Positions 7,188 to 14,423 of a stretch of 18,965 nucleotides of DNA are shown here, in pieces. The position numbers and the translations under genes are program-made. Under the pieces are notes generated by a model. It was not told the origin of the DNA and ran no database searches. It saw only the letters and a list, made by a program, of their open reading frames with translations. This stretch comes from an uncultured Collinsella sp. (GTDB lineage: Bacteria > Actinomycetota > Coriobacteriia > Coriobacteriales > Coriobacteriaceae). Location of the stretch: NCBI GenBank assembly GCA_902478825.1, contig CABSMK010000014.1, positions 1-18,965 on the forward strand, in the 5' to 3' direction. Position 1 is the first letter of the stretch, and the number at the start of each line of letters is the position of its first letter.

Positions 7188-7940
7188 ATGACGCAGGCAA
7201 TATCGGACCCCAAGCAGGCCTCCGCCGCGCTGGCGGAGCTGTTCGGCACCCACAAGCGCGTGGTCTTCTTTGGTGGCGCGGGCGTTTCCACGGCGAGTGG
7301 CATCCCCGATTTCCGCAGCGTGGACGGCCTGTATCACCAGCAGTTTGCCTACCCGCCCGAGACCATGCTCTCGCATAGCTTTTACGAGGCGCATCCGGCC
7401 GAGTTCTTCGACTTCTACCGCACCAAGATGATCGCGCTTGGCGCCAAGCCCAATCGCTGCCACACTAAGCTGGCCGAGCTGGAGCGCGCCGGCAAGCTAA
7501 ATGCCGTGGTGACGCAAAATATCGACGGCCTGCATCAGATGGCCGGCTCACGGCGCGTGTTTGAGCTGCACGGATCGGTCCATCGCAACATTTGCCAGTC
7601 GTGTGGCGCGGTCTATAGCGCCGAGTGGATTTGCTCGCGCGAGCACGAGGACGCCGCGGGCGTGCCTGCGTGTCCCGCGTGCGGCGGCCGCATCAAGCCC
7701 GATGTAGTGCTCTACGAGGAGCCGCTCGACGAGCACGTGCTGACCGGTGCCGTTGCCGCCATCGCCGCGGCCGATGCCCTCATTGTGGGCGGGACCTCGC
7801 TCGTGGTGTATCCGGCGGCAGGCCTTACGCGTTACTTTACCGGCGATACGCTGGCCATATGCAACCTTGCTCCCACCGATCAGGATGCAAATGCCGACCT
7901 GCTGATTTCTTGCGACATCGCGGCCGCGTTTGCGTTCTAG
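7188..7940 (+). CDS. cobB: NAD-dependent protein deacetylase, Sir2 family
   Basis: Removes acyl groups from protein lysines using NAD+, giving nicotinamide and O-acyl-ADP-ribose. The 250-residue protein matches bacterial sirtuin length. It has the NAD motif GAGVSTASGIPDFR (residues 30-43), TQNID (109-113), catalytic His128 in HGS, a zinc site of four cysteines (Cys136, Cys139, Cys162, Cys165), GGTSLVVYPA and CNLAPT. AAGGACGGAGG precedes the ATG at suitable spacing. It diverges from the exonuclease gene, with 135 bases between them in which I see no convincing promoter hexamers. The next gene, folP-folK, starts 95 bases downstream behind its own possible promoter. Targets cannot be read from sequence. 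Confidence 0.95.
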   Translation: MTQAISDPKQASAALAELFGTHKRVVFFGGAGVSTASGIPDFRSVDGLYHQQFAYPPETMLSHSFYEAHPAEFFDFYRTKMIALGAKPNRCHTKLAELERAGKLNAVVTQNIDGLHQMAGSRRVFELHGSVHRNICQSCGAVYSAEWICSREHEDAAGVPACPACGGRIKPDVVLYEEPLDEHVLTGAVAAIAAADALIVGGTSLVVYPAAGLTRYFTGDTLAICNLAPTDQDANADLLISCDIAAAFAF

Positions 7941-7960
7941 CCCGTGTGCGCGGATACAAT
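7930..7960 (+). promoter_or_regulatory. Possible promoter of the folate operon
   Basis: A TACAAT -10 hexamer lies at 7955-7960, just after the sirtuin stop. TTGCGT (7930-7935) precedes it with a long 19-base spacer, so the -35 match is weak. The position suits transcription of folP-folK and the gene after it. Confidence 0.35.
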
Positions 7961-7984
7961 AGAAAGACTGAGTGCAAAGCGACC

Positions 7985-8011
7985 CCGCCGCCAGCTCCCC
8001 AAGCTCGGCGG
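7985..8011 (+). other. Hairpin in the folP-folK leader
   Basis: CCGCCG (7985-7990) pairs with CGGCGG (8006-8011), and an inner AGCT (7993-7996) with AGCT (8002-8005), leaving a five-base loop and a two-base bulge. It is followed nine bases later by TTTT and then AGGAGG. It could be a weak terminator for the sirtuin gene or a structured leader affecting folate gene expression; sequence alone does not decide. Confidence 0.4.
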
Positions 8012-8035
8012 TGTGGGCATTTTAGGAGGATGTTC

Positions 8036-9772
8036 ATGGCGAACGACAGCAAGACATGGCGGTGCGGAAAGTACGAGCTCAGCTTTGACCGTCCGCGCAT
8101 CATGGGCGTCCTCAACGTGACGCCCGATTCGTTTAGCGACGGCGGGGAGCACTTCGACCCGGATGCCGCCATCGAGTACGGCCTGGCGATGCTTGACGCC
8201 GGCGCCGACATCATCGACGTGGGCGGCGAGTCCACGCGCCCTGGTTTTACCCCGGTCAACCCCGACGAGGAGGCTCGCCGCGTGCTGCCCGTGGTGCGCG
8301 CGCTGGCCAAGGAGGGCGCCATCGTCTCGATCGACACGCGTCATGTGGCGGTTGCCAAGGCGGCCGTGCGCTGCGGCGCCTCGATCGTCAACGACGTGAC
8401 CGGCTTCACCGATCCCAAGATGGTCGAGTTTGTTAAGACGAGCACCTGCGGCATCATCGTGATGCATGCCGGCGAGGTCGCCGCGCCCACCCGCACGCAC
8501 GCAACGGTGCAGCTCGATACCTCGGCAGCGGCGTTTGTTGCCGAGAAGGCGCGCGAGGCGGCTGCCGAGGCCGCGCGTGAGGCCGAGAAGCCGGCTCGCC
8601 GCCGTCGCGGCAAGTTGCTGGGTGAGCCTAAGCCGGAGGCCAAGCTTCCGGGCGGCGTGGTGCAGCCCTCGTTGCCGTTTGGCGAACCGGAGCCCACGTC
8701 CGAGCCTTCAAGCGAGCGGGAGACGCCGGCCGCCGAGCAGGCTACTGCCGCCGAGACCGTCGCGCCCGAGGCCACTCCCGCAGCCACCGAGGCCGCATCG
8801 GAGTCCAATGACCGCCTGGCCGCCATGATGCGCCGCAGCGCCCGCCGCGAGGAAGCCTACGTGCCCACCTCGCAGCTCCGCCGCTTCACCCTGCCCGATT
8901 CGGCGCCCATCATGCGCCGCGTCATGGGCTTTCTGTCCGACCAGGCCCGCACGCTCATCCATGCCGGCGTGTCGCGCGACCGCATCTGCATTGATCCTGG
9001 CCCGGGCTTTGGTAAGTCGGCTAACGAGGACATCGTCATCCAGCGCGAGACTGCCAAGATGGCGTCACTGGGCTATCCGCTCATGTGCGCCGTGTCGCGC
9101 AAGCGCTTTGTGGGCGCCGTCTCGGGTGTGACCGAGGCCGCCGAGCGCGATGCCGCTACGTTTGGCGTGTGCCTGGGCGCCATCCAGGCCGGTGCCAACA
9201 TCGTGCGCGTGCACGACGCCGCGGGTTTTGCGCAGTTCCTGAACGGTTACTGGGCGGTTGCCAAGCCGCAGCCGCGCCGCGCGTTTGTGGCTGTGGGCTC
9301 CAACCTGGGGCATCGCTGCGACAACATCCGCGCTGCACGCGAGATGATCGCCGAGATTCCACTCACCTGCGTGTCCAACTCCTCCAAGATCTACGAGAGC
9401 GAGCCTGCCTACGAGACGCGCCAGGACGCGTTTGCCAACGCCGTCATCGAGATCAAGACCGAGCTGGCGCCGTTGGTGCTGCTCGACGAGCTTATGAAGA
9501 TCGAGGCCGAGCTGGGGCGCGACCGCTCCAAAAAGGCCAAGGCCAACGGTCCGCGCACCATCGACCTGGACCTGCTGTGGATGGACGGCGAGACCCACGG
9601 CGGCAAAAAGCTGCGCCTGCCGCATCCGCTGATCGGCGAACGCGATTTTGTGCTGGTGCCGCTCGAGGACCTGATGCACGACCCGGCGCGGTTCTTCCGC
9701 TACAACGGCGTCGAGGTCAAGGAGCCCGAGGACCGCGTGGGCCATATCGTGGGCGAATTGGGGCGTATGTAG
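8036..9772 (+). CDS. folP-folK: Fused dihydropteroate synthase - HPPK (FolP-FolK)
   Basis: Two consecutive cytosolic folate-biosynthesis activities in one 578-residue chain: pyrophosphorylation of hydroxymethyl-dihydropterin (HPPK) and its condensation with p-aminobenzoate (DHPS). DHPS occupies about residues 1-412, with GVLNVTPDSFSDGG, DVGGESTRPG, SIDTR, NDVTG, MH (143-144), DPGPGFGKS, AVSRKRF and a terminal RVHD. HPPK occupies about 415-578, with AFVAVGSNLGHR, YESEPAY, GRDRSKKAKANGPRTIDLDLL and LPHPLIGERDFVL. Between MHAG and VMGFLSDQ (about residues 147-295) lies an Ala/Glu/Pro/Arg-rich insert roughly 125 residues longer than usual there. AGGAGG (8024-8029) favours ATG 8036 over ATG 8030. 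The following gene starts on the base after the stop. Confidence 0.95.
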   Translation: MANDSKTWRCGKYELSFDRPRIMGVLNVTPDSFSDGGEHFDPDAAIEYGLAMLDAGADIIDVGGESTRPGFTPVNPDEEARRVLPVVRALAKEGAIVSIDTRHVAVAKAAVRCGASIVNDVTGFTDPKMVEFVKTSTCGIIVMHAGEVAAPTRTHATVQLDTSAAAFVAEKAREAAAEAAREAEKPARRRRGKLLGEPKPEAKLPGGVVQPSLPFGEPEPTSEPSSERETPAAEQATAAETVAPEATPAATEAASESNDRLAAMMRRSARREEAYVPTSQLRRFTLPDSAPIMRRVMGFLSDQARTLIHAGVSRDRICIDPGPGFGKSANEDIVIQRETAKMASLGYPLMCAVSRKRFVGAVSGVTEAAERDAATFGVCLGAIQAGANIVRVHDAAGFAQFLNGYWAVAKPQPRRAFVAVGSNLGHRCDNIRAAREMIAEIPLTCVSNSSKIYESEPAYETRQDAFANAVIEIKTELAPLVLLDELMKIEAELGRDRSKKAKANGPRTIDLDLLWMDGETHGGKKLRLPHPLIGERDFVLVPLEDLMHDPARFFRYNGVEVKEPEDRVGHIVGELGRM

Positions 9773-10474
9773 ATGATCGAGATGAATGCTGTTGCCGCTG
9801 GCACCGAGCTCGACGCGGCGCGCGACGCGGGCCGCGAGGGCATGTCCGCGGGCTGGTGCGCGTGGAGCGCGGGCGATGCATCGCTGATGTTTTCGCTGGT
9901 CGTGCGCCCCGATGTGAACATGCATGCCTTCCACGGCCTGCCGTTTGTGGCGGCTATGGGCATGATGGACGCGCTTGTGGGCACGGCTTCGACGCCGGGG
10001 TTGGGCCTTGCCGGTAAGGTGGGTATCCAGTGGCCGAGCGATATCGTGTGCGGTGCGCCTGCGTTTGAGACGTCGCTCGCGCGTGTTGCCGTGAACGGCG
10101 GTGCCGGTGCTGCGGGCATGTTCGGTGCCGTGACGGTGGATATTGAGCGTTCGGCGCTGAGCGAGCTTGGTGTGGACGTGGCTGACGAAGCGCTGGTCGA
10201 GACGCTGGCCGCCGCCGTGCTGGCCCGCGTGGACGCCTGGGCGGTTGTTGCCAACACGCCGCAAGGCGCCGCAGGGCCGCTGGCTCCCGTGCTGGGCGAG
10301 TACTTCGACATGGTGCCGCTGCTGGGCCGCCAGGTTGCGGCGGTGTCTCCCAACGGCTTGCCGCTTGCGGTCGGTGTGTTTGCGGGCCTGGACATCTGGG
10401 GCCGCGCGACCATCAAGACCGATGCCGGCGAGCAGGAGTTTCCGCCCGAGGCTGTACGAATTCGCGGGCTGTAG
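9773..10474 (+). CDS. Biotin-protein ligase-like protein, motifs degenerate
   Basis: The 233-residue protein resembles the catalytic and C-terminal domains of BirA without the N-terminal DNA-binding domain. SLMFSLVVRP followed by LPFVAAMGMMDAL matches the BirA core. QWPSDI (86-91) stands where biotin ligases have KWPND, and the C-terminus (GVFAGLDIWGRATIKT ... EAVRI) matches the SH3-like end domain. Key residues differ: the GRGRxGR biotin/AMP loop is only GREGMSAGW, the KWPND lysine is Gln86, and the usual KLAGIL motif is not visible. Biotin ligase activity is therefore doubtful; lipoate or another acyl substrate, or a non-catalytic role, is possible. It starts directly after folP-folK, so it is co-transcribed. 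The convergent neighbour is coaX, which often accompanies birA. Confidence 0.6.
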   Translation: MIEMNAVAAGTELDAARDAGREGMSAGWCAWSAGDASLMFSLVVRPDVNMHAFHGLPFVAAMGMMDALVGTASTPGLGLAGKVGIQWPSDIVCGAPAFETSLARVAVNGGAGAAGMFGAVTVDIERSALSELGVDVADEALVETLAAAVLARVDAWAVVANTPQGAAGPLAPVLGEYFDMVPLLGRQVAAVSPNGLPLAVGVFAGLDIWGRATIKTDAGEQEFPPEAVRIRGL

Positions 10475-10513
10475 CGCGGGGCGCCAGCGCTCAAAGATAA
10501 CGATGGCAACAAG

Positions 10514-10550
10514 ACCCTTCTCGGCCTGTGCCGGGGAGGGTTTCGCTTAT
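10514..10550 (+). terminator. Intrinsic terminator of the folate/ligase operon
   Basis: A 12-bp stem (10514-10525 with 10530-10541, two G-U pairs) closes a CTGT loop. It is followed by TTTCGCTTAT on the plus strand and lies 40 bases after the ligase-like stop. The T tract is interrupted but the stem is strong. Confidence 0.75.
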
Positions 10551-10619
10551 CTGAGGAATAGGCTTGGCGAGCCTTTGCGGGGACTGTGGCATCGGGCGTG
10601 CTCGACTTAAGCCCCTGCT

Positions 10620-11393
10620 CTATCCCAGCTCCTGCATGCGGCGGTAGATTTCGCAGATGCCCTTAATGGTGAGTTGGCCATCGACCACGTCGAAGGCATC
10701 GGTCGAATCGGCGACGATGCTGGCGAGACCGCCCGTGGCGATAACGGTGGCATCCTCGCGGCCCAGCTCGCGCTTCATGCGCGCGACCAGGCCCTCGGCC
10801 ATGGCAGCGGCGCCCGTTACGGCGCCGACCTTGATGCACTCCTCGGTATCGCGGCCGATGGCGTGCTCGGGCGCCTCGAGCGGCACGCTGGCGAGCTTGG
10901 CGGCACGGGCGGCAAGCGCGTCCATGGAGATGCGAATGCCCGGCGCGATCGCTCCGCCAATGTAATAACCGTCCTCATCGATGACGTCGATATTGGTCGC
11001 GGTGCCAAAGTCCACCACGATTGCCGGCGCGCCGTAGAAAGTTTCGGCCGCAACGGCGTTAGCGACGCGATCGGCGCCTACGGCTTGGGGACGCGCCGCG
11101 CGCAGCTTGGTCACCGCGGCCGTCTGCGGCCCGATGACGATGGCGTCCGCGGCAATGCGGTCGGCCACGGCGTGCCATTCGCGCGAGAGCTGCGGCACCA
11201 CGCCGGCAAAGGCGATCGCGTCGACCGCGTCGAGCGAAAGGCCGTACATCTTAAAGAAACCCATCAGGCGCACATTGATCTCGTCGGCGGTATAGGAGCG
11301 GTCGGTGGGCATGCGCCACGACTGCACCAGCTCGTCTCCGTCAAACAGGCCCATGGCCGTCTGCGTGTTTCCCATATCGATAGCGAGCAGCAT
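10620..11393 (-). CDS. coaX: Type III pantothenate kinase
   Basis: Phosphorylates pantothenate, the first step of coenzyme A synthesis, in the cytosol. The 257-residue protein has the ASKHA-fold type III motifs: AIDMGNTQTAMGLFDG at the N-terminus (Asp6), GADRVANAVAA, VVDFGTATNIDVID and GGAIAPGIRIS. Type III enzymes need a monovalent cation and resist CoA feedback. GGGAG six bases before the ATG at 11393 fixes the start; an in-frame ATG at 11414 lacks one. It faces the biotin-ligase-like gene. No further gene follows it on the minus strand in the 145-base gap. Confidence 0.95.
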   Translation of the reverse strand: MLLAIDMGNTQTAMGLFDGDELVQSWRMPTDRSYTADEINVRLMGFFKMYGLSLDAVDAIAFAGVVPQLSREWHAVADRIAADAIVIGPQTAAVTKLRAARPQAVGADRVANAVAAETFYGAPAIVVDFGTATNIDVIDEDGYYIGGAIAPGIRISMDALAARAAKLASVPLEAPEHAIGRDTEECIKVGAVTGAAAMAEGLVARMKRELGREDATVIATGGLASIVADSTDAFDVVDGQLTIKGICEIYRRMQELG

Positions 11394-11440
11394 GTCTACT
11401 CCCAGTGTTGGCATAAAAGGACGCGCACCATTGTATACGC
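11394..11440 (-). promoter_or_regulatory. Possible coaX promoter (-10 only)
   Basis: On the minus strand TATACAAT (TACAAT at 11430-11435) lies about 37 bases before the coaX ATG, a good -10 hexamer. The region 17 bases upstream is GC-rich and has no clear -35. Confidence 0.35.
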
Positions 11441-11529
11441 GCCGCCGACGGCACTCGGCTGCGATTCGTTTACGGTGATAGGGGCTGAGGGGTTTAAATA
11501 TGAAGGAATTATGCTCCACGAGTTTTTCC

Positions 11530-11558
11530 TTGCCGTTTACCGAACTCCCGCGTAATAT
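11530..11558 (+). promoter_or_regulatory. Promoter of the initiator tRNA gene
   Basis: TTGCCG (11530-11535), a 17-base spacer and TAATAT (11553-11558) form a near-consensus sigma70-type promoter. Transcription would start some 20-25 bases before the mature tRNA end at 11590, which suits a single tRNA transcript. Confidence 0.75.
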
Positions 11559-11589
11559 TCTTTCTTGCGCACATGAGGCGCCCAGACAT

Positions 11590-11666
11590 TGCGGGGTGGA
11601 GCAGTCTGGTAGCTCGCCGGGCTCATAACCCGGAGGTCGTAGGTTCAAATCCTGCCCCCGCGACCA
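11590..11666 (+). tRNA. Initiator tRNA-Met (anticodon CAT), CCA encoded
   Basis: A 77-base cloverleaf with anticodon loop CTCATAA. The anticodon stem CCGGG/CCCGG carries the three consecutive G-C pairs, and the D stem the A11-U24 pair, that mark bacterial initiator tRNA. The T arm GGTTCAAAT is standard and the 3' CCA is encoded (11664-11666). The first acceptor position pairs T (11590) with G (11662), i.e. U1-G72 in place of the usual unpaired C1-A72. It has its own promoter and terminator. Confidence 0.95.
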
Positions 11667-11675
11667 AGAACTTGC

Positions 11676-11705
11676 AGCTCGTCGGCCTAGCCGGCGAGCT
11701 TTTTT
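11676..11705 (+). terminator. Intrinsic terminator after tRNA-fMet
   Basis: An 11-bp stem (11676-11686 with 11690-11700, one T-G pair) closes a CTA loop and is followed at once by TTTTT. It starts ten bases after the tRNA CCA end. Confidence 0.9.
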
Positions 11706-11714
11706 GTTATTCCG

Positions 11715-11732
11715 GGACCGTGTTTTCGGTCC
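11715..11732. repeat. Short hairpin GGACCG/CGGTCC
   Basis: GGACCG (11715-11720) and CGGTCC (11727-11732) form a six-pair stem with a TGTTTT loop, between the tRNA terminator and the larger inverted repeat. Function is unknown. Confidence 0.4.
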
Positions 11733-11755
11733 AATTCTCGGCCTCTCAAACAAAA

Positions 11756-11810
11756 TCTCGATCTGTAACAGTAAGACCCGGTTTTGCCGAGTAACTGTTA
11801 CAGATTGAGA
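11756..11810. repeat. 17-bp inverted repeat upstream of the flavin reductase
   Basis: TCTCGATCTGTAACAGT (11756-11772) and its inverse ACTGTTACAGATTGAGA (11794-11810) match at 16 of 17 positions, with a 21-base spacer. It lies 143 bases before the oxidoreductase start. It resembles an intergenic palindromic repeat, but a two-site operator for the downstream gene is also possible. I saw no second copy in this window. Confidence 0.7.
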
Positions 11811-11952
11811 CAAACCGACGGGCCGCCACGCCCCATCCACCTGCTGCCACCTGATATTCGCCGATTTCCGTTGTGCCGCCGTGCTCCCATGCCATATCCT
11901 CTAGACAACTACGCGGCATCATCGCCGCCGCGCCTACAAGAGAGGAATGTCC

Positions 11953-13983
11953 ATGACCACACCTGCATCCAAGCTGCTCCAGCCCATTACGGTTGGCCCC
12001 CTTGAGCTCAAGAACCGCATTATGTTTCCGCCGCTGACCACCGGCTACGAGGAGCGTGACGGTTCCATCGGCGAGCGCAGCCTGGCTTTTTACGAGCGCT
12101 TGGCCCGTGGCGGCGTGAGCTACATCGTCATCGGCGACGTTGCTCCCGTCATGACCGCAAGCCCCACGCCCAAGCTGGCAACCGACGCCCAGATCCCCAC
12201 GTTTAAGGCGCTGGCCGATGCCGTCCACAAGCACGGCGCCAAGGTCGCGCTGCAGCTGTTCCACCCCGAGTACGATGTGCCCGGTGTCGGCCGCATGGTC
12301 ATGGGCTCCATGGCTGCCGCCAAGGCCGCGCAGGAGGCCAAGGCCGCCGGCGACGAGGAGACCTTTGCCGCCAAGATGGCCGAGTCCAACGAGATCCGCA
12401 ACCAGGCCTACGCCAAGCTGCATCACGACATGCAGCACTTTGTGAACGAGGCGAGCGTAGAGCAACTCACCCAGATCAAGGAGGCCATCGCTGCCTCGGC
12501 CGCCCGTGCGCAGCAGGCCGGCATCGACGCCATCGAGGTCCACGGCGATCGTCTGGTGGGTTCGCTGTGCTCGGCCATCCTCAACCAGCGCACCGACGAG
12601 TACGGCGGCTCGTTCGAGAACCGCGTTCGCTACGCGCTGGAGGTCGTCGCTGCCATTAAGGAAGCCGCGCCGCAGCTGATGGTGGAGTACAAGCTCCCCG
12701 TGATCATGGAGAACCCCGACGGCACGCCGCGCGGCAAGGGCGGCCTGCAGCCCGACGAGGCCTGCGAGTTCGCCAAGCTGCTCGAGGGCGCGGGCATCGA
12801 TATGATCCAGGTCGCACAGGCCAACCACACCGGCAACATGGGCGACACCATTCCGCCCATGGGCGCCATGCCCTACAACTGGACGCTGCCCGTGGCCGAG
12901 CGCGTCAAGGCCCTGGTCTCCGTGCCGGTGGCAACCGTGGGCCGCGTGGTTTCGGTCGAGGCCGGCGAGAAGATTCTGGAAGACGGCGCCGCCGACATCA
13001 TCGCCTATGGCCGCTCGCTCATGTGCGACCCCGACATTGCGCTGAAGGCCGCCACGGGTGAGCCCATCCGCGAGTGCCTCAACTGCAACAAGGGTTGCGT
13101 CGATGCGATTCAAAACCGCAAGTACATTTCGTGCGTGCTCAATGCCGAGAACGGCGACGAGGCGACCATCGCCATCAAGCCGGGCGAGGGCGACAAGAAG
13201 GTCGCCGTGGTGGGCGGCGGCATCGCCGGCCTGGAGGCCGCGCGCGTGGCGGCCAAGCGCGGCTACGACGTGACCGTCTACGAGGCGAGCGATCATCTGG
13301 GCGGCCAGATTGTGCTGGCGGCTGCGCCTCCGCGCAAGGACGAGATCATGCGCTCGGTCGAGTACTACGAGAAGATTCTGCCTGGCCTGGGCGTGAAGGT
13401 TGAGCTCAGCCACGTCGCTACGGCAGAGGACCTCAACGCCGCCGATGCCGCGATTGTGGCCGTGGGCGCGCACGACGTGGTCATCCCCGTTCCGGGTGCC
13501 GACTCGGACAAGGTCGTCTCGAGCTGGGACGTGCTGGCCGGCAAGGTGGAGCTTACGGGCCGCGTCGCCGTCATTGGCGGCGGCCTGGTGGGCACCGAGA
13601 CTGCCGAGTACCTGCTGCAGCACGGCTGCGAGGTGGCGATCGTGGAGATGCTCGACAAGATTGCCGCGGGCGAGTCCGAGACCATTCTGCCGCTGATTAT
13701 GAGCGACTTTGCCGAGCACAACGTGGAGCAGCACGTGAAGACCCGCCTGACCGCCATTACCGACGAGGGCGTGGAGGCCGTGCGCACCACCGAGGACGGC
13801 GCCGAGGAGCCGGTAAATATCGCCTGCGATTACGTGGTGATGGCCGTGGGCTCCAAGGCCAACGCGTTTGACCTGGACGGCGTGACGGTGCCCGTGACCT
13901 GCGTGGGCGACTGCTCGGGCGAGCGCACCGCCGACATCGCGAGCGCCATTCGCACGGCGTATCACGCGGCCAACGAGCTGTAG
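11953..13983 (+). CDS. Flavin/Fe-S oxidoreductase, 2,4-dienoyl-CoA reductase (FadH/BaiCD) family
   Basis: A 676-residue oxidoreductase of the old-yellow-enzyme plus FAD-domain type, which reduces C=C bonds in unsaturated acids, enoates or steroids using NAD(P)H. Residues 1-350 form the FMN barrel (KNRIMFPPLTTGY, RTDEYGGSFENR, VGRVV). C375-X2-C378-X3-C382-X11-C394 is the 4Fe-4S site with the same spacing as E. coli FadH. Two dinucleotide-binding motifs follow, VVGGGIAGLEAA (about 420) and VIGGGLVGTETAEY (about 540). The catalytic loop HGDRLVGSL replaces the usual HG-x2-GYL. An Ala/Lys-rich helical stretch (about 117-165) is extra. ATG 11953 fits the AGAGG site better than ATG 11947. Transcribed alone; substrate unknown. 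Confidence 0.88.
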   Translation: MTTPASKLLQPITVGPLELKNRIMFPPLTTGYEERDGSIGERSLAFYERLARGGVSYIVIGDVAPVMTASPTPKLATDAQIPTFKALADAVHKHGAKVALQLFHPEYDVPGVGRMVMGSMAAAKAAQEAKAAGDEETFAAKMAESNEIRNQAYAKLHHDMQHFVNEASVEQLTQIKEAIAASAARAQQAGIDAIEVHGDRLVGSLCSAILNQRTDEYGGSFENRVRYALEVVAAIKEAAPQLMVEYKLPVIMENPDGTPRGKGGLQPDEACEFAKLLEGAGIDMIQVAQANHTGNMGDTIPPMGAMPYNWTLPVAERVKALVSVPVATVGRVVSVEAGEKILEDGAADIIAYGRSLMCDPDIALKAATGEPIRECLNCNKGCVDAIQNRKYISCVLNAENGDEATIAIKPGEGDKKVAVVGGGIAGLEAARVAAKRGYDVTVYEASDHLGGQIVLAAAPPRKDEIMRSVEYYEKILPGLGVKVELSHVATAEDLNAADAAIVAVGAHDVVIPVPGADSDKVVSSWDVLAGKVELTGRVAVIGGGLVGTETAEYLLQHGCEVAIVEMLDKIAAGESETILPLIMSDFAEHNVEQHVKTRLTAITDEGVEAVRTTEDGAEEPVNIACDYVVMAVGSKANAFDLDGVTVPVTCVGDCSGERTADIASAIRTAYHAANEL

Positions 13984-14058
13984 TTGAGCATCGCGGCCAG
14001 GCGGGGCGGTAGCACGGATCCGTCTCGCCCGGCTGTGTCCCGTCGGGTGTCAACCGGT

Positions 14059-14098
14059 GCGGGGCCTGCAAGCGCAGCAGGTCCCGCCCTTTTTGTTT
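14059..14098 (+). terminator. Intrinsic terminator of the oxidoreductase gene
   Basis: An 11-bp GC-rich stem (14059-14069 with 14077-14087, one G-T pair) with a seven-base loop is followed by CC and TTTTTGTTTT. It lies 75 bases after the stop codon. Confidence 0.9.
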
Positions 14099-14099
14099 T

Positions 14100-14423
14100 G
14101 CTCCGGTGGATGGCAATGCGCGGTAATCATGAGGAGTGAGGACGTCTACTGCCTTGCAGATCACTCAAAATTATTGGGGGAGGGGTTAATAACTATATCC
14201 TCTATACCAAAGGACATAAAGAGATGCCAATTTTGTTGACAAGCGAATGACGATTAGCTGCGAGTCAGCTACCAGCGTAAATAATCGATAAAGAAATGTC
14301 GTAATTTGGTGCCAAATGCCCAGATAACGCCGCGTCTATTTTAATTAACTGCTTTGAGCAAACAGTAAAATGCTACTATCTAACTTGCACGTAAGAAAGC
14401 AGATTAACGGCTAAGGCTAAGAA
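14100..14423 (+). promoter_or_regulatory. AT-richer upstream region and promoter of the HTH gene
   Basis: This 324-base stretch has no credible gene and is clearly richer in A and T than its surroundings. Near its end TTGAGC (14354-14359), a 17-base spacer and TATCTA (14377-14382) make a plausible promoter with a leader of about 35 bases. Upstream lie two dyads that could bind regulators: ATTTGG-TG-CCAAAT (14304-14317) and AGCTG-N5-CAGCT (14256-14270). A consensus TTGACA (14237-14242) has no matching -10. Confidence 0.55.

Noticed and set aside
9065..10264. 399-codon minus-strand frame opposite folK and the ligase-like gene
   Set aside because: Shadow frame with low-information composition and no ribosome binding site.
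11746..13965. 739-codon minus-strand frame opposite the flavin reductase
   Set aside because: Antisense shadow; the plus-strand protein has intact Fe-S, FMN and FAD motifs.
14129..14239. Possible 36-residue peptide upstream of the HTH gene
   Set aside because: No ribosome binding site and no recognisable sequence; it follows directly after a terminator.
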